Shown here piece by piece: positions 42,398-51,184 of a stretch of DNA of 64,000 bases. Source of the DNA: JABFSA01 sp963827515 (GTDB lineage: Bacteria > Acidobacteriota > Vicinamibacteria > Vicinamibacterales > UBA2999); contig CAWHBF010000024.1 of assembly GCA_963827515.1 (NCBI GenBank), positions 1-64,000 on the forward strand, written 5' to 3'. A program made the translations under genes and the position numbers. Positions within the stretch are counted from its first letter, which is position 1. Each line of letters opens with the position of its first letter. The notes beneath the pieces are model-generated. The model searched no databases. It was not told the DNA's origin and saw only the letters and a list, made by a program, of their open reading frames with translations.

Positions 42398-43896
42398 ATG
42401 TCCCCCCCCCGTCCTTCCGCTCGTCGAGGCGCTCGTGCCGCCTCCGGATCCGGTTCGCAGTTGCGAACTGCTTGACGGCTGGCCGTATCGACTGTTGCTC
42501 GATAGCGCGTCGCGTGACGTGCGTCTCGGACGGTACTCGATTTCTGACCGCCGATCCGGTTGCGGTCGTTCGAAGTCGAGGATCACGGACGGAGTGGATC
42601 GATCCGGCGAGCGGTGTACGACGCGTCGTGGCGAGCGACCCGCTTGCCGCCATCCGCGGTTTCCTGGCGCCCTTCGCGTCGGCGGCGATCCCCGGTTTGC
42701 CTCCATTTCAAGGCGGTGCGGCCGGCTATCTGTCGTACGACTGGGGGCTCGAGCTCGAACGTCTGCCGGCGCCCGTCTACGATGACCTGGCCCTGGACGA
42801 TGTGGTGCTCGGTGTCTATGACTGGGTGATCGCCTGGGACCACGTCGCTGCGAGCGCCTGGCTCATCTCGACCGGCATACCCGAGACGCAGGCGACGGCT
42901 CGATCCACGCGCGCGGCGGCGCGCGCGGCCGAGGTGCGCGCGCGGTTGAGCGAGTCACGGTCGCTCGTGCCCGACTCCGTGTACGTCGACGCACCGATCT
43001 CGCACGCAGCTCCACCCGTCCCGCAGGTTGCGGATTCCTATCCTGCGTCGGGGTGGTGGGATCCGCGCCTTGCGCTGCGCTCGTCGTTCACGCGCGACGG
43101 ATACCTCGACGCGGTCGAGCGCGTCCGGGAGTACATCTTTGCCGGCGACATCTTTCAGGCGAATCTCTCGCAGCGCTTCGAGGTGCCGCTTGTCGAGCCC
43201 GCGTGGGCTCTCTACCGCCGCCTGCGGAGGTCGAGCCCGGCTCCCTTCGCAGCGTTTCTGGATTTCCCTGGCGCCGCCGTGCTCAGTGCCTCTCCTGAGC
43301 GTTTCCTTCGCGTCGATGGGGCCGGCCTGGTCGAGACCCGGCCCATCAAGGGCACCCGTCCTCGCGGCGTGGGACCCGAGCACGACGCCGCTTTGGGACA
43401 GGCGCTCGTCGAGAGCCCAAAAGACCGGGCGGAAAATTTGATGATCGTCGATCTCATGCGGAACGATCTCTCGCGCGTGTGTGCGCCCGGCAGCGTGAGG
43501 GTGGCCGAGCTCTTCGCGCTCGAACAGTACGCCACCGTCCATCACCTCGTATCGACCATCGTCGGGCAGCTTGCGCCCGGCGCCGATGCGTTGGATCTGC
43601 TCAAGGCCGCGTTCCCAGGCGGCTCGATCACCGGCGCGCCAAAATTGCGCGCGATGGAGATCATTGCCGAGATCGAGCGGCTGCGCCGCGGTGTCTATTG
43701 CGGGTCGGTCGGGTATTGGAGTGTCACTGGCGAACTCGATATGAGCGTGGCCATCCGCACCGCGGTGGCGTGTGGAGGACGCGTATACTTTAGTGCCGGC
43801 GGAGGCATCGTCGCTGACTCGGATCCTGCCGAGGAGTACCAGGAGACGCTAGACAAGGCGCGCGGTCTCATCGCGGCGCTCGCCGTGCCCGAATGA
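42398..43896 (+). CDS. pabB: Aminodeoxychorismate synthase component I
   Basis: The probable ATG 42398 is followed by a run of nine C; with eight C the frame would read VLPLVEALVPPPDP and CELLDGWPYRLLLDSASRDV, then a second shift near 42540 enters the main frame. The chorismate-binding core has YIFAGDIFQANLSQRFEVP, FLDFPGAAVLSASPERFL, ETRPIKGTRPRG, DRAENLMIVDLMRND and AAFPGGSITGAPKLRAMEII, diagnostic for PabB/TrpE. With PabA it makes 4-amino-4-deoxychorismate for the aminobenzoate part of H4MPT or folate. Context favours PabB over TrpE. It overlaps pabA by four bases (ATGA). Confidence 0.88.
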
Positions 43897-44594
43897 TTCT
43901 CGTCATCGACAATTACGATTCGTTCGTCCACAACCTGGCGCGGTACGTCTGCGAGCTTGGCGAGCAGGCCGTCGTACGACGCAATGACGAGATCACGCTC
44001 GACGAGGTGGCGGCTCTCTCGCCGAGTCACATCATTCTGTCGCCGGGGCCGTGCACGCCACGTGAAGCCGGAATTTCAATCGCGCTGATCCAGCGATTCG
44101 GACCCGCAATCCCCGTGCTGGGAGTGTGCCTGGGGCATCAGTGCATCGGAGCGGCGTACGGCGCCGACGTTGTGCGTGCCGGACGGCCGGTGCACGGCAG
44201 GGCGTCACGCATCACGCACGTCGGCTCGGGAATCTTCACCGGGCTTCCGTCCCCGTTGGAGGCCGCGCGGTATCACTCGCTCGTCATCGCCCCTGCGTCC
44301 CTTCCAGAGACCCTGCGCGTGACGGCCACCGCCGCTGACGACGGGGAGATCATGGCCGTGGAACACGTCACGCATCCCGTGATCGGCGTGCAGTTTCATC
44401 CCGAGTCAGCGGCGAGCGAGTACGGCTACGCGATGCTCGACCGCTTCCTGCACGGCGCGCGCGCGCGTGGGACGGAGCTGCCAAGGCGCGCCGACGGCGC
44501 GAGTGAGGCGCCGCGGGGCTCATGGTGGCGCCGGCGTATCGACAATGGTCCTGGTGGCGAGTTTGTGCCGCCGCCCGTGGAGCTCGTCCGGTGA
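43893..44594 (+). CDS. pabA: Aminodeoxychorismate/anthranilate synthase component II
   Basis: A class I glutamine amidotransferase: MILVIDNYDSFVHNLARYV at the start, HIILSPGPCTPREAG, the nucleophile Cys in VLGVCLGHQCIG, and GVQFHPESAASEYG with the His-x-x-Glu pair. It supplies ammonia to PabB. The frame is intact; the last 40 residues after LDRFLHGA are a low-complexity extension not usual for the family, so a late shift that hides an earlier stop is possible. Start and stop overlap pabB and pabC. Confidence 0.9.
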   Translation: MILVIDNYDSFVHNLARYVCELGEQAVVRRNDEITLDEVAALSPSHIILSPGPCTPREAGISIALIQRFGPAIPVLGVCLGHQCIGAAYGADVVRAGRPVHGRASRITHVGSGIFTGLPSPLEAARYHSLVIAPASLPETLRVTATAADDGEIMAVEHVTHPVIGVQFHPESAASEYGYAMLDRFLHGARARGTELPRRADGASEAPRGSWWRRRIDNGPGGEFVPPPVELVR

Positions 44595-44596
44595 CG

Positions 44597-45524
44597 ATGC
44601 CGTCGCGCGGCGATGCCGGATTCGATCGGTCCGAAGTCCGGCCTCGATACGGCGCGAGTGCCGAGCCGCTGGTCTGGGTCAACGGCGAACGGACAGAGCG
44701 CGAGTGTGTCCGTCCACGATCGCGGCGTGACACTGGCCGACGGCGTGTTCGAAACGATGCACGTCAGGGAAGGCACTGCGTTTCGTCTCGATCGTCATCT
44801 GGCCCGCCTTCGTCGCGGACTGGTTGCGCTGGACATTCCAGACCCGCCTGCGCTCGATGACTGGCTGCTGCGTGCGGTGAGCAGCGAATCGACCCAGTCC
44901 GTGAGCGAAGGAGACGCGAGCCTCCGCGTCACCGTGACCCGAGGCGTCGGTCCATCCGGGGTAGGGGTTCCCGCTGTTGTCCACCCGACCGTGATCGTGA
45001 CCTTGAGCGTGATGCCGGTGTTTGCGTCCTCCATCTACGACAAGGGCCTTGCTGTTCACGTCGCATCGGGCTGTCGCAACGAACGTTCGATGACCGCCGG
45101 TCTCAAGACACTGGCCTACACCGACGCCGTCGCCGGTCTGCTCGAGGCGCGCCGCGCCGGCGCAGACGAGGCTCTGTTTCTCGATACAGAGGGGCACTGC
45201 TCCGAGGCCACCGCCAGCAACCTGTTCGTGTGGACCGGCTCATTGCTCCTGACACCTCCTATCTCCTGCGGGGTGCTTCCTGGCATCACGCGAGAGGCCG
45301 TGCTCGAACTTGCCCAGGCACAAGGCCTCGACAGAGTGGAGCGCGCCTTCGGGCTGGACGAGCTACGCGCGGGGGCGGAGGCTTTTCTTACGAGCTCATT
45401 GCGAGGCCTTGCGCCGGTCGTCCGTGTCGGCCCGGACACGATCGGTCGGGGTACACCTGGCCCGATCACCGCCCGACTGGCTACTGACTACCGCGCACTC
45501 GTGGACCGAGAGTGCGGAACATGA
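44597..45524 (+). CDS. pabC: Aminodeoxychorismate lyase, one frameshift near the start
   Basis: A fold-type IV PLP enzyme: SVHDRGVTLADGVFETM, FRLDRHLARLRRGLVALDIP, the catalytic Lys in MTAGLKTLAYTDAVAGL, DEALFLDTEGHCSEATASNL and GVLPGITREAVLELA. It releases 4-aminobenzoate and pyruvate. The usual N terminus AEPLVWVNGERTE lies in another frame upstream of about 44690, so I start at ATG 44597 and infer one shift. In the unshifted frame ATG 44613 would give a scrambled first 30 residues. D-amino-acid or branched-chain aminotransferases are the alternative, less likely in this context. Confidence 0.87.
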
Positions 45525-45579
45525 ACATCGTCGTTCACGCTTCTGGCTTCTCCGTGCTCGGTTCGTGTTCAGGTTCGAC

Positions 45580-45690
45580 AGTGCCGCGAATCTGCGAACT
45601 CGCGAACCGAGAACCGCGAACTCGGAACTGCGAACCGAACGTGAACACGAACCGAGCAGAAAGAACCAAGAAGCGTGAACGACGAGTTTC
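45580..45690 (+). repeat. Low-complexity GCGAAC/GAACCGAG-type repeat
   Basis: Degenerate short copies of CGCGAACTCGGAACTGCGAA and related units fill the gap between pabC and the DUF447 gene. It is similar in style to the spacer at 42297-42390 but of different sequence. Confidence 0.7.
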
Positions 45691-45693
45691 TTC

Positions 45694-46260
45694 ATGATTG
45701 TTGAGACCATTGTCACTAGCGTGTCTGCGGACGGCGCCGTCAATTGCGCCCCGATGGGTGTCGAATGGGGTGACACCACGATCGTCCTCAAGCCGTTTCT
45801 CGACACGGTGACGTACCGCAATCTGGTGGCGACCGGCGCCGCCGTGGTGAATCTCACCGACGATGTCCGAGTGTTTGCCCGGTCGGCGATATCGAACCCC
45901 GTCTATCCCACGGTGGCGGCGGAGGTGATCCGGGGGGTGGTGCTCGCCGGCTGCTGTTCGTGGCGGGAAGTGGAAGTGCGTTCGGTCGACAGTACGCCGC
46001 CCCGGTCACGGATCGAGACCGAGGTCGTTCATCAGGGCGTCAGGCGTGAGTTCATCGGCTTCAACCGCGCTCGCCACGCTGTGCTCGAGGCCGCGATCTA
46101 TGCCACCCGGCTTCATCTCCTGCCGCGGGCGTTCATCGACAGCGAGCTGGCACGGCTGCAGGTGATCGTCGACAAGACGGCGGGCTCGGACGAGATCGAA
46201 GCGATGGTGATGCTCACCGACTACGTACGTGCCTCACCGGGCGACTCGAGCCCTGCATGA
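45694..46260 (+). CDS. DUF447 family protein (H4MPT cluster)
   Basis: The protein matches DUF447: MIVETIVTSVSADGAVNCAP, GVEWGDTTIVLKPFLDTVTY, AAVVNLTDDVRVFARSA, GVRREFIGFNRARHAVLEAAI and ARLQVIVDKTAGSDE. The fold is a FMN-binding-like split barrel. Members are found with H4MPT biosynthesis genes in methylotrophic bacteria and methanogens; the exact step is not settled. The frame is intact for 188 residues and overlaps the next gene by four bases (ATGA at 46257-46260). Confidence 0.87.
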   Translation: MIVETIVTSVSADGAVNCAPMGVEWGDTTIVLKPFLDTVTYRNLVATGAAVVNLTDDVRVFARSAISNPVYPTVAAEVIRGVVLAGCCSWREVEVRSVDSTPPRSRIETEVVHQGVRREFIGFNRARHAVLEAAIYATRLHLLPRAFIDSELARLQVIVDKTAGSDEIEAMVMLTDYVRASPGDSSPA

Positions 46261-47225
46261 TCGATCGGCAGGAGGTTTTTGTCGAAGCGTCAGCGCGTTT
46301 GCACTTTGGCGTCCTCGACCTTCGGGGTGCGCGGGGTCGATGGTTTGGCGGCATTGGTGCGGCGGCGCCAGGCCCGACGTTGCTGGTGTCGGGGACGCCG
46401 GCCGATGCGCTGGAGGCGGAAGGCCAGGATGCTGAGCGCGCTGCCGAGTATGCCCGGCGCTTCATGGCCTATCACCGTGTCGAGGGCGGTGTCCGGCTAC
46501 ACGTGCACCGCGCATTGCCGCAGCATTCCGGGCTCGGGTCCGGCACGCAGCTCGCCCTGGCCGTCTCGCGGGTGATTGCCGAGTTGTACGGCATCGAGTC
46601 GGACGCGCCCGCGCTGGCGCGGGCCTCTGGACGCGCGCGACGCTCCGCCGTCGGCACCTGGACCTTCGCCGGCGGCGGCCTTGTCGTCGAAGGTGGACGC
46701 CGACGCGGCCGAGACGACTGCGGCCCCTTGCTCGCCCGCCTGCCGTTTCCAGCGTCCTGGCGTTGCGTCGTGGCCGTTCCCGACTCGCTGCCGGGCGTCA
46801 GCGGCAGCGACGAGGAGGCGGCGTTCGAGGGGCTCCCGTCGCCGTCGGAGCGCGATGTGGAACACGTCGCCCATCTCGTGCTGATGGCGCTCCTCCCGGC
46901 TGTCGCGGATGCGGACATCGACACGTTCGGCGCCGCGCTGACGGAGATTCAAGAGGTCACCGGCCGTTGGTTCGCTGCCGTGCAAGGTGGCACGTTTGCG
47001 CCCGGGAGCGAGGCGGTCCTGCGTACGATGCGCGACTTCGGTGCATCGGGGGTGGGCCAGAGTTCCTGGGGACCTGCCGTGTACGGGATCGTGGACGGCG
47101 CGGACGCCGGCGCGCGACTGGCCGACCTCGTGCGCGGCGTATCGGACCACCCGTGCGCGGTGTACGAGGGCGCCTTTCCCAGCCGCGGTGCCCGTGTCAG
47201 GCGTGGGCCTCATGAATCGGTCTGA
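46257..47225 (+). CDS. mptG: Beta-ribofuranosylaminobenzene 5'-phosphate synthase
   Basis: A GHMP-superfamily protein starting EVFVEASARLHFGVLDLRGA, with the glycine-rich loop LPQHSGLGSGTQLALAVSRV and the later motifs VGTWTFAGGGLVVEGGRR, WRCVVAVPDSLPGVSGSDEE and GVGQSSWGPAVYGI. This pattern is specific to beta-RFAP synthase, which condenses 4-aminobenzoate with PRPP, losing CO2 and pyrophosphate, in the first committed step of H4MPT synthesis. The frame is intact for 322 residues. Its substrate is made by the pabB-pabA-pabC genes just upstream. Confidence 0.92.
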   Translation: MIDRQEVFVEASARLHFGVLDLRGARGRWFGGIGAAAPGPTLLVSGTPADALEAEGQDAERAAEYARRFMAYHRVEGGVRLHVHRALPQHSGLGSGTQLALAVSRVIAELYGIESDAPALARASGRARRSAVGTWTFAGGGLVVEGGRRRGRDDCGPLLARLPFPASWRCVVAVPDSLPGVSGSDEEAAFEGLPSPSERDVEHVAHLVLMALLPAVADADIDTFGAALTEIQEVTGRWFAAVQGGTFAPGSEAVLRTMRDFGASGVGQSSWGPAVYGIVDGADAGARLADLVRGVSDHPCAVYEGAFPSRGARVRRGPHESV

Positions 47226-47288
47226 ACCTGCGAACTGATCTCGCAAAACGGTCCGTCGCATGACCCTTCGGCACCGCGTCAGCCGTCG

Positions 47289-47317
47289 TTGACAGCCCGT
47301 TCTGCCTACCGTACACT
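47289..47317 (+). promoter_or_regulatory. Sigma-70-type promoter before the secreted-protein cluster
   Basis: A perfect -35 box TTGACA (47289-47294), 17-bp spacer and -10 box TACACT (47312-47317). The start codon of the first DUF6152 gene is at 47333, only about ten bases after the predicted start of transcription. Confidence 0.7.
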
Positions 47318-47332
47318 GCGCGCCTCTAGCGT

Positions 47333-47737
47333 GTGAGAACGAAGCTTTTCGCCTTTGCTGCTCTCGGCATCTCGTGCTTGGTGACGCCTGCCGCGGCTCA
47401 CCACTCGTTCGTGGTGGAGTACGACGTCAACAGGCGCCTGAAGCTGGAGGGTGTCGTGACGAAGATCGAGTGGACCAATCCACATACCCTCTTGTCCCTT
47501 GATGTCGTCGACCCGAACGGTGTCGCGACCGCCTGGAGCTTCGAGCTGGCGAGCCCGAACGTTCTCGAGCGAAACGGCTGGACGCAACGGACGCTGAGCG
47601 TCGGCGATCGAGTGAGGCTCGAAGGGTACGGTGGCTTTGCGATAGCGACGCGAGGTGTTGTCAGTTCCATCACCATGGCAGACGGACGGGCTCTCGTTGC
47701 AGGCCCTGCCAGGGTCGATGACGGTCTCGCGAGGTGA
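47333..47737 (+). CDS. DUF6152 secreted protein, copy 1
   Basis: A GTG start (47333) opens a signal peptide (MRTKLFAFAALGISCLVTPAA) whose likely cleavage after Ala22 leaves His-His-Ser as the mature N terminus. Conserved family blocks follow: EGVVTKIEWTNPHTLLSLDV, WSFELASPNVLERNGW, TLSVGDRVRLEGY and ADGRALV. DUF6152 has no established function. It is one of four copies in this cluster, all with AHH after the signal and an Asn-Pro-His motif. Length is 134 residues. It is transcribed from the promoter at 47289. Confidence 0.8.
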   Translation: MRTKLFAFAALGISCLVTPAAAHHSFVVEYDVNRRLKLEGVVTKIEWTNPHTLLSLDVVDPNGVATAWSFELASPNVLERNGWTQRTLSVGDRVRLEGYGGFAIATRGVVSSITMADGRALVAGPARVDDGLAR

Positions 47738-47829
47738 GTCCAGCGCGTCACGCCTGGCCGGATGCCAGGGGTGACGAATCACGGAGACACACGGTTCGGC
47801 TAGACGTGTGGCTTCATCGGACGAGCCTG

Positions 47830-50800
47830 ATGAGGACGTTGAGCGACCGTCGCGGCCTGCGCGATGCTGTGTTGTTGGTCGTGACGACCGGGCTTGCGTG
47901 GGCGCAGGCGACCGCACAGCTCAATGGCCGCGTGGCCGACGAGAGCGGCGCCGTCCTGCCGGGGGTGACTGTGACCGTCACGCAGACGGACACTGGGTTC
48001 ACACGCACCGTGGTGACCGAAGGCGACGGCGCTTACGTCATGCCGAACCTGCCGACCGGGCCGTACCGGCTGGAGGTGTCACTGCAAGGATTCCGCACCT
48101 ACGTGCAGACCGGTATCGTCCTGCAGGTCGGTGCCACACCGACGATCAACGTGGCCCTCGGGCTTGGGGGCCTCGAGGAGACGGTCTCCGTTGAAGCCGC
48201 CAGCGCCGCTCGTGGATGTGCGGAGCGCGGGCATCAGCGAGGTCGTCGAGCAGGATCGGATCGTAGAGCTTCCGCTTCAGGGGCGGCAGGTGACCGACCT
48301 CATCGTGCTCGCCGGCGCGGCCGTGAACACCGGGACTGTCAGCGGCCAGTCGCGGGATGCCCGGGACGGTGGCGATCTCGGTCGCAGGCGGACTGCGCGT
48401 CGGGCGTGTCGTATACCCTCGACGGCGCCATGCACAACAACACCTACGACAACCAGAACATGCCGCTCCCGTTCCCGGATGCACTGCAGGAGTTCAGCGT
48501 GTCCACGGGCGGCTTGTCCGCGTCGAGCGGCGTGCACGCGGTGGCATCGGTGAACGGGGTGACCAAATCGGGCACGAACCAGTTCTCTGGGAATCTCTTC
48601 GAGTTCTTCCGGGATGAGCGGTTCAATGCGCCGACTATTTCGCCCCTGTGGGGTCGGACGGTGAGAAGCTGGGCGACGCCCTGCGCCGCAATCAGTTCGG
48701 CGGAACGCTGGGCGGGCCGGTCGTCAAGGACAAGCTCTTCTTCTTCGGCGCGTACCAGGGGACGAGGATGGTGGCGCAGCCAACCGGAAACATCTCGTTT
48801 GTGCCCACGCCGGCGATGATCGCGGGCGACTTCACTGCCCTCGCGTCACCCGCGTGCAATGGCGGCACGGCAGGTGACGCTGCGGGCGCCGTTCGTGAAC
48901 AACCGCGTCAATCCCGCACTCCTGAGCCCGGCGGCGCTGAAGATCGCCAACTCCGGATACTTGCCGAGCACGACCGACCCGTGTGGCCAGGTGACCTGGG
49001 CGCAGCCGCTCGACAAGAACGACTGGCAGGGCGTGGGTCAGGGTGGACTACCAGTGGAGCGCGAATCATTCGCTGTTCGCGCGGTACATGCAGACCTTCG
49101 AGTTCCGGCTCCCGACGCAATCGAGCCCACGCACAATGCCCTGACGGCCACGAATGCGATCGGGCCCAATCAGGCGTGCACGGGCGCAGTCGTTCGCCTT
49201 TGGCGATACCCAGGTGTTGGGCGCCAACACGGTCAACGCGTTCCGGGTGACCTGGAACAACACCGCCCTGCGGATGAACGACCCGGCGGACACCTTCTCA
49301 GACACCACCTCCCTGGGCATCAAGCGTCCACACGTACATGGCAGGTGTGATCTCGCTCAGCGTGGCCAACGCGTTCACGATGAGTGGCGGGGACGCCGTC
49401 AAGATGGTGCTGGACAACGAGTCCTACCAGGTGGCGAACGATCTCACGCTGGTGCGGGGGAACCACCAGATCGCGGTCGGAGGGAACGTGGCGTACTGGA
49501 CGTCCGAGACGCAGAACTTCGCGCGTGCCGTGGGGGATTTCAATTTCAACGGCACCGGTGACGGGCTTGGCGCTGGCGGACTTCATGACCGGGCGGTTGA
49601 CGCGGTTGCGTCATTCTGGACCCGGTCTCCTGCCCCTGCACCAGACCTACCTGGGGCTGTATGGCCAGGACACCTGGCGCCTGACCCCACGCGTGACGGT
49701 GAACGCGGGTCTTCGCTGGGAGCCCTTTTTCGGCCAGCAGATCGAGAATGGGTCCATCACGAATTTCAGCTTCGACAACTTCCGTCAGGGCATCAAGACC
49801 AACCGGTTCGTCAACGCGCCGGCGGGGCTGCTCTACCCGGGGGATCCCGGCTTCCCGCCCGGTCAGTCGGGCATGAAGAAGCAATGGACGCAACGTGTCG
49901 CCACGGGTCGGGGTGGCCTGGGATGTGAGTGGGGACGGTCGGACGGCGGTGCGCTCCTCCTACGGACTGGCCTATGACTTCGTGAGTGCACAGTACCTGT
50001 ATATCGCGGGCTCGGCCCCCCCGTTCAGCAATCGTCTCGAGCTGACCGGGGTGATGCCGCTCGAGGATCCCTACAGCACGGTGCCCGGCGGACAGACGCA
50101 CCCGGTGCCGAACGATCCTCTCCGCGACCGCGTTGTATCCAGGCTTCGGCGCGTTCGGCACGATCGACCCTGATAACAATTCGCCCCGCGTGCAGTCCTG
50201 GAACGTCACCGTGGAACGCCAGATTGGCAGCGTGTGGCAGGCGTCGGTGAGCTATCTCGGGAGCTACGCGGACCGCTTGTGGGGCGGGGTGCAGGTGAAC
50301 CCGGGAGTCTTCATGGGGCTCAATCCCTGCATTCTCAACGGGGTGTCGTATCCCGTCTGCACCACGGCCGCCAATCTGGACCGTCGGCGCGTGCTGATTC
50401 AGGAGAACCCGGCCGTCGGGCAGTTCTTCGGCCCGGTAGATCGCCACGACGACGTGGGCCAGCAGAGCTATGCCGGCCTCAAGCTCTCGGTTCAGCGCCG
50501 CGCCGTCAGCGGGGTAAGCCTCAGCGCGAACTACACGGTATCCCACTGCGAGGCCGACACCGGTTCGTCCTTTTCGTTCGCGCAGTTCAGTGCCGGCTAC
50601 ACCGATCCCAACAACCCGTCGTTCGATCGCGGCAACTGCACCCAGAGCCGCACACATATCGCCAACGTTTCGGTCGGGGCCGAGACGCCGCAGTTTTCCA
50701 ACGCCACGCTGCGGGCTGTGGCCTCGGGCTGGCGAGCCTCGGGTATTTTCAACACGCGGTCGGGTGAGTTGGCTGACCGTGACGACGACCACCGACGTCG

Positions 50801-51166
50801 CGGCGACCGGCATCGCCGAATCAGCGGGTCAATCAGGTGCTCGAGGACCCGTATGCGGCGGACAAAACGATCGACGCCTACCTGAACCGGGCGGCGTTCG
50901 CGTTGCCGGCGTCGGGGACGCTCGGCGACCACAAGAATGGCAGCATCCAAGGCCCTGGATTCTGGAATGTCGATCTGGCGATCACGAGGCTCCTCCCCAT
51001 CACCGGACGGCAGACACTGGAACTTCGGATCGAGACATTCAATCTTTTCAACACCTTCAACTGGGGCGACCCAGTTACCAACTTCAACGCCGCCACGTTT
51101 GGTCGGATTCTCTCCCAGACTGGCGATCCACGAATCATGCAGTTCGGCGTCAAGTACGGCTTCTGA
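47830..51166 (+). CDS. TonB-dependent receptor with regulatory-like N domain, frame broken many times
   Basis: ATG 47830 starts a signal peptide then QLNGRVADESGAVLPGVTVT and GPYRLEVSLQGFRTYVQTGI, the carboxypeptidase-regulatory-like domain typical of acidobacterial receptors. The plug includes the frame-shifted APLVDVRSAGISEVVEQDRI-like segment, VSYTLDGAMHNNTYDNQNMP and NGVTKSGTNQFSGNLFEFF; the barrel ends LNRAAFALPASGTLGDHKNG and MQFGVKYGF, the C-terminal Phe signature. At least seven shifts occur. Repaired length is about 1,110 residues. It would import a large nutrient or polymer fragment across the outer membrane; the ligand is unknown. The gene downstream is its tandem paralogue. Confidence 0.8.
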
Positions 51167-51184
51167 GACGGTGCGGAGGATGGA

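Noticed and set aside
42472..43896. Anthranilate synthase (trpE) for the chorismate-binding enzyme
   Set aside because: Motifs alone do not exclude it, but adjacency to pabC and beta-RFAP synthase, and absence of trp genes, make pabB far more likely.
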